The position numbers and the translations under genes were made by a program. Shown here one piece after another: positions 28,190 through 30,481 of a DNA stretch of 30,481 bases; the first letter of the stretch is position 1, and the number at the start of each line of letters is the position of its first letter. The stretch comes from an uncultured Oscillospiraceae bacterium. Lineage in GTDB: Bacteria; Bacillota; Clostridia; Oscillospirales; Oscillospiraceae. The notes below the pieces were generated by a model. The model saw only the letters and a program-made list of their open reading frames with translations. It was not told the origin of the DNA and ran no database searches. The DNA lies in NCBI GenBank assembly GCA_934631005.1, contig CAKTXA010000030.1, positions 1 to 30,481 on the forward strand. Reading direction: 5' to 3'.

Positions 28190-29476
28190 ATGGATCAGGA
28201 GCTGAATTACGGCCGCGCGCCGCGCGAGGAGGACATCCTGCGCCGCTATGACGAGGCCAAACGGCAGTACGCCGACGCGGGCGTGGACACCGACGCCGCC
28301 ATCTGCGCGGCGGACGCTGTGCCGGTGTCGATGCACTGCTGGCAGGGGGACGATGTGCTCGGCTTTGACGGGGCGGGGAGCCTCTCGGGCGGCATCCAGA
28401 CCACCGGCAGCTATCCCGGCCGCGCCGCCACGCCGGAGCAGCTGCGCGCGGACATCGCGTTTGCCCACGGGCTGATCCCCGGCCGGGTCAAGCTGAATCT
28501 GCACGCCTGCTACGCCGAAAAAGGCGGCAAGGCCGTCGACCGCGACGCCTACACCGCCGACCTCTTTCAGAACTGGATCGACTTTGCCGCGCAGGAGGGC
28601 ATGGGGCTGGACTTTAACCCCACGTTCTTCTCCCACCCGCGGATGGACGGCAACTTCTCGCTCTCCAGCCCCGACGAGGGAACGCGCCGCTTCTGGATCG
28701 AGCACGGCAAGCGCTGCCGCGAGATCGGTCTGGCGTTTGCCGAGGCGCTGCATACGCCCTGCGCCGTCAACTTCTGGATGCCGGACGGATATAAGGACGT
28801 CTGCGCCGACACCGCGCGCCACCGCGACTGGATGCGCGCCTCGCTCGACGAGATCTTTTCCGAGCCCATCGACCGCGCGCTCGTGCCCTGCGGGCTGGAA
28901 AGCAAGCTCTTCGGCGTGGGCGTGGAGAGCTACACCGTGGCCAGCCACGAATTTTCCTACGGCTACGCGGTGAAAAACGGGCTTTACTACACGCTGGATG
29001 CCGGGCATTTCCACCCCACCGAGGTCATCAGCGCGAAGCTTTCGGCGTGTATGCCGTTTTTGCCGGGCGTCATCCTGCACGTCTCGCGCGGCGTGCGCTG
29101 GGACTCCGACCATGTGATCGTGTTGGACAGCGAGCTGCAGCGCATCATGGACGAGATCGTGCTGAACGGCTACGTGCCGCGCACGTGTCTGGCACTGGAC
29201 TATTTTGACGCGTCCATCAACCGCGTTGCCGCCTGGGCGATCGGGATGCGCAACGCGCGCAAGGCGCTGCTGGCGGCGTATCTCGCCCCCGGCGCGATCC
29301 GCGCGGCGGAGTACGCGGGCGACTGGACGGCGCGGCTGGCGCTGCAGGAGGAGCGCAAGACGCTGCCGCTGGGCGCGGTGTGGGATTATTACTGTCTGAA
29401 ATGCGGCGTTCCGGCGGGCACGGCGTGGCTGGAGCCGGTGCGGCGCTATGAGCGGCAGGTATTGAGCAACCGATGA
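28190..29476 (+). CDS. rhaA: L-rhamnose isomerase
   Basis: A 428-residue metal-dependent isomerase converting L-rhamnose to L-rhamnulose, first step of rhamnose catabolism (the E. coli enzyme has 419 residues). Diagnostic stretches are VPVSMHCWQGDDVLGF, GGIQTTGSYPGRA, RVKLNLHACYAE, GLDFNPTFFSHP, CGLESKLFGVGVESY, TLDAGHFHPTE (Asp270, His273 and His275 near the metal centre) and HVSRGVRWDSDHV. The ATG at 28190 has GGAGG at a normal distance; the frame is open further upstream but without a start site, across the operator region. The class II aldolase gene follows after 14 bases. No rhamnulokinase is seen, so it must lie beyond the window or elsewhere. Confidence 0.96.
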   Translation: MDQELNYGRAPREEDILRRYDEAKRQYADAGVDTDAAICAADAVPVSMHCWQGDDVLGFDGAGSLSGGIQTTGSYPGRAATPEQLRADIAFAHGLIPGRVKLNLHACYAEKGGKAVDRDAYTADLFQNWIDFAAQEGMGLDFNPTFFSHPRMDGNFSLSSPDEGTRRFWIEHGKRCREIGLAFAEALHTPCAVNFWMPDGYKDVCADTARHRDWMRASLDEIFSEPIDRALVPCGLESKLFGVGVESYTVASHEFSYGYAVKNGLYYTLDAGHFHPTEVISAKLSACMPFLPGVILHVSRGVRWDSDHVIVLDSELQRIMDEIVLNGYVPRTCLALDYFDASINRVAAWAIGMRNARKALLAAYLAPGAIRAAEYAGDWTARLALQEERKTLPLGAVWDYYCLKCGVPAGTAWLEPVRRYERQVLSNR

Positions 29477-29490
29477 AGGGAGAGAGAAGC

Positions 29491-30481
29491 ATGACGGAAT
29501 TTACGGCGGCGCATCACGCGCTGCTGGAACGTTTTGCGGCGATGAGCGCCGCGGCGGGTGCGCGGAGCGACTATGTACAGGGCGGCGGCGGGAACACCTC
29601 GGTCAAGCTGCCGGGCGGCCTGATGGCGATCAAGGCCTCGGGCTACTGTTTGTCGGACGTGACGGCGGAGAGCGGCTATGCCGTTTTGGACGGCGCGGCG
29701 CTGCGGCAGTTTTATGAGACGCACGAGGCGGCGGACTTTGCCGACGCCGAACAGGCGGGCGCGGCGTGCTGCCGGGAGCATACGAAGACCATCGAGGGGC
29801 TGCCCGCGCTGCGGCCGTCGGTGGAGGCGGGCTTCCACTCGCTGCTCAGCACGTTCGTGTGCCACACGCACAGCGTGTACGCGAACCTTGCCTGCTGCGC
29901 AAGAAGCTGCCGCGCCATTGCGGAGCGGGCATTTGCGGGCGCGGACTACGCCTGGGGCTGGGTGCCGTATACCGACCCCGGCGCGCATCTGACGTTTGCC
30001 GTGCGCGATGAGCTGCGCCGCGTGCAGGTGCAGTACGGCCGCCGCCCGGCGGTGATCCTGATGCAGAACCACGGCATCATCGTCCACGATGACGACGAGC
30101 GGCGCTGCCTTGCCATCCACAAGGACGCGAACGAGCGCATCGCGCAGCAGTTCGGCCTGCATGACGGCAGCTTCCCGCCCGTGGCGGTGCGGGAACTTGC
30201 CGACGGGCTTTACACGGCGGACGCGCCCGCGCTCACGGCGGCGCTTTCCTCCGGGCGGTATGACTATGAGACGCTGCTGGCGCAGCCGCTGTACCCAGAT
30301 CAGATGGTGTTTCTCACCGGCACGCTGTTTGAAAACAGGCGGACGCTGGCGGAGGGCGAGGCGTCGGCGGATTTTTCGGACGGGAGCCTTCTCATGCGCA
30401 TGAGCGCGCGCCGCGCGCTGACGCTCACCGAGACGCTGGCGGCGGTCGTGTTCATCCGCGACACGCTGCAGGCCGCCGGGT
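29491..30481 (+). CDS. Class II aldolase/adducin-family protein, 3' end outside window (rhamnulose-1-phosphate aldolase candidate)
   Basis: At least 330 residues, open to the window edge. The N-terminal YVQGGGGNTSVKL and IKASGYCLSD are the class II aldolase phosphate-binding signature. HTH at about 125-127 and NHGIIVHDDD (His194) supply the zinc ligands. The length already exceeds E. coli RhaD (274 residues), and the GGGNTS start recalls the larger proteins in which a class II aldolase precedes a short-chain dehydrogenase (YuxG/RhaEW type), which cleave rhamnulose 1-phosphate and oxidise lactaldehyde. Whether that domain is present cannot be told here. GGGAGAGAGAAG precedes the ATG. The position after rhaA supports the rhamnose role. 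Confidence 0.82.
   Translation, partial: MTEFTAAHHALLERFAAMSAAAGARSDYVQGGGGNTSVKLPGGLMAIKASGYCLSDVTAESGYAVLDGAALRQFYETHEAADFADAEQAGAACCREHTKTIEGLPALRPSVEAGFHSLLSTFVCHTHSVYANLACCARSCRAIAERAFAGADYAWGWVPYTDPGAHLTFAVRDELRRVQVQYGRRPAVILMQNHGIIVHDDDERRCLAIHKDANERIAQQFGLHDGSFPPVAVRELADGLYTADAPALTAALSSGRYDYETLLAQPLYPDQMVFLTGTLFENRRTLAEGEASADFSDGSLLMRMSARRALTLTETLAAVVFIRDTLQAAG

Overview
The window looks like chromosome of a GC-rich, endospore-forming Firmicute of the class Clostridia, most likely an Oscillospiraceae-type gut anaerobe. The reasons are a complete Spo0A, AGGAGG-type ribosome binding sites with several TTG/GTG starts, a sigma-A promoter style with 17-base spacers, clostridial families (DUF3786, DUF362-ferredoxin), and palindromic intergenic repeats with a shared GTCAGCCTGCGGCTGAC core. 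That placement is inference. Nothing phage- or plasmid-like is seen.

Bases 1-11100 are mostly housekeeping: a prolyl-tRNA editing protein and an LCP cell-wall ligase (minus), a DUF362/ferredoxin protein, an acyl-CoA synthetase behind three tandem 27-bp repeats, and a DUF1624 membrane protein (plus). Next come a 225-bp inverted-repeat element, a DUF3786 protein and Tex (minus), then a YjjG-like HAD phosphatase and spo0A (plus), and a second, smaller element of the same repeat family.

Bases 11167-23685 form one minus-strand operon of 12 genes. In transcription order they are: sugar-binding lipoprotein, MBL-fold hydrolase, sugar ABC ATPase, ABC permease, IolB/KduI-like isomerase, HIT protein, archaeal-type (type II) GAPDH, archaeal-type PGK, LarA-type nickel racemase, malic enzyme, transketolase N half and transketolase C half. 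A strong promoter with a palindromic operator precedes it, a DeoR-family regulator is divergent, and an intrinsic terminator follows. The set joins sugar import, isomerisation, two-carbon transfer, a two-step oxidation of triose phosphate with ATP formation, and a hydroxyacid racemase next to malic enzyme. No kinase or aldolase is present, so the substrate and route are open. I consider this the best candidate for an undescribed system.

Bases 24870-25440 hold a terminator, palindrome-rich repeats, a scrambled tRNA-like fragment and an intact tRNA-Val(GAC). The right end carries a MATE exporter, an AraC regulator divergent from L-rhamnose isomerase (rhaA), and a class II aldolase cut by the window edge. 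The last three form a probable L-rhamnose catabolic locus.
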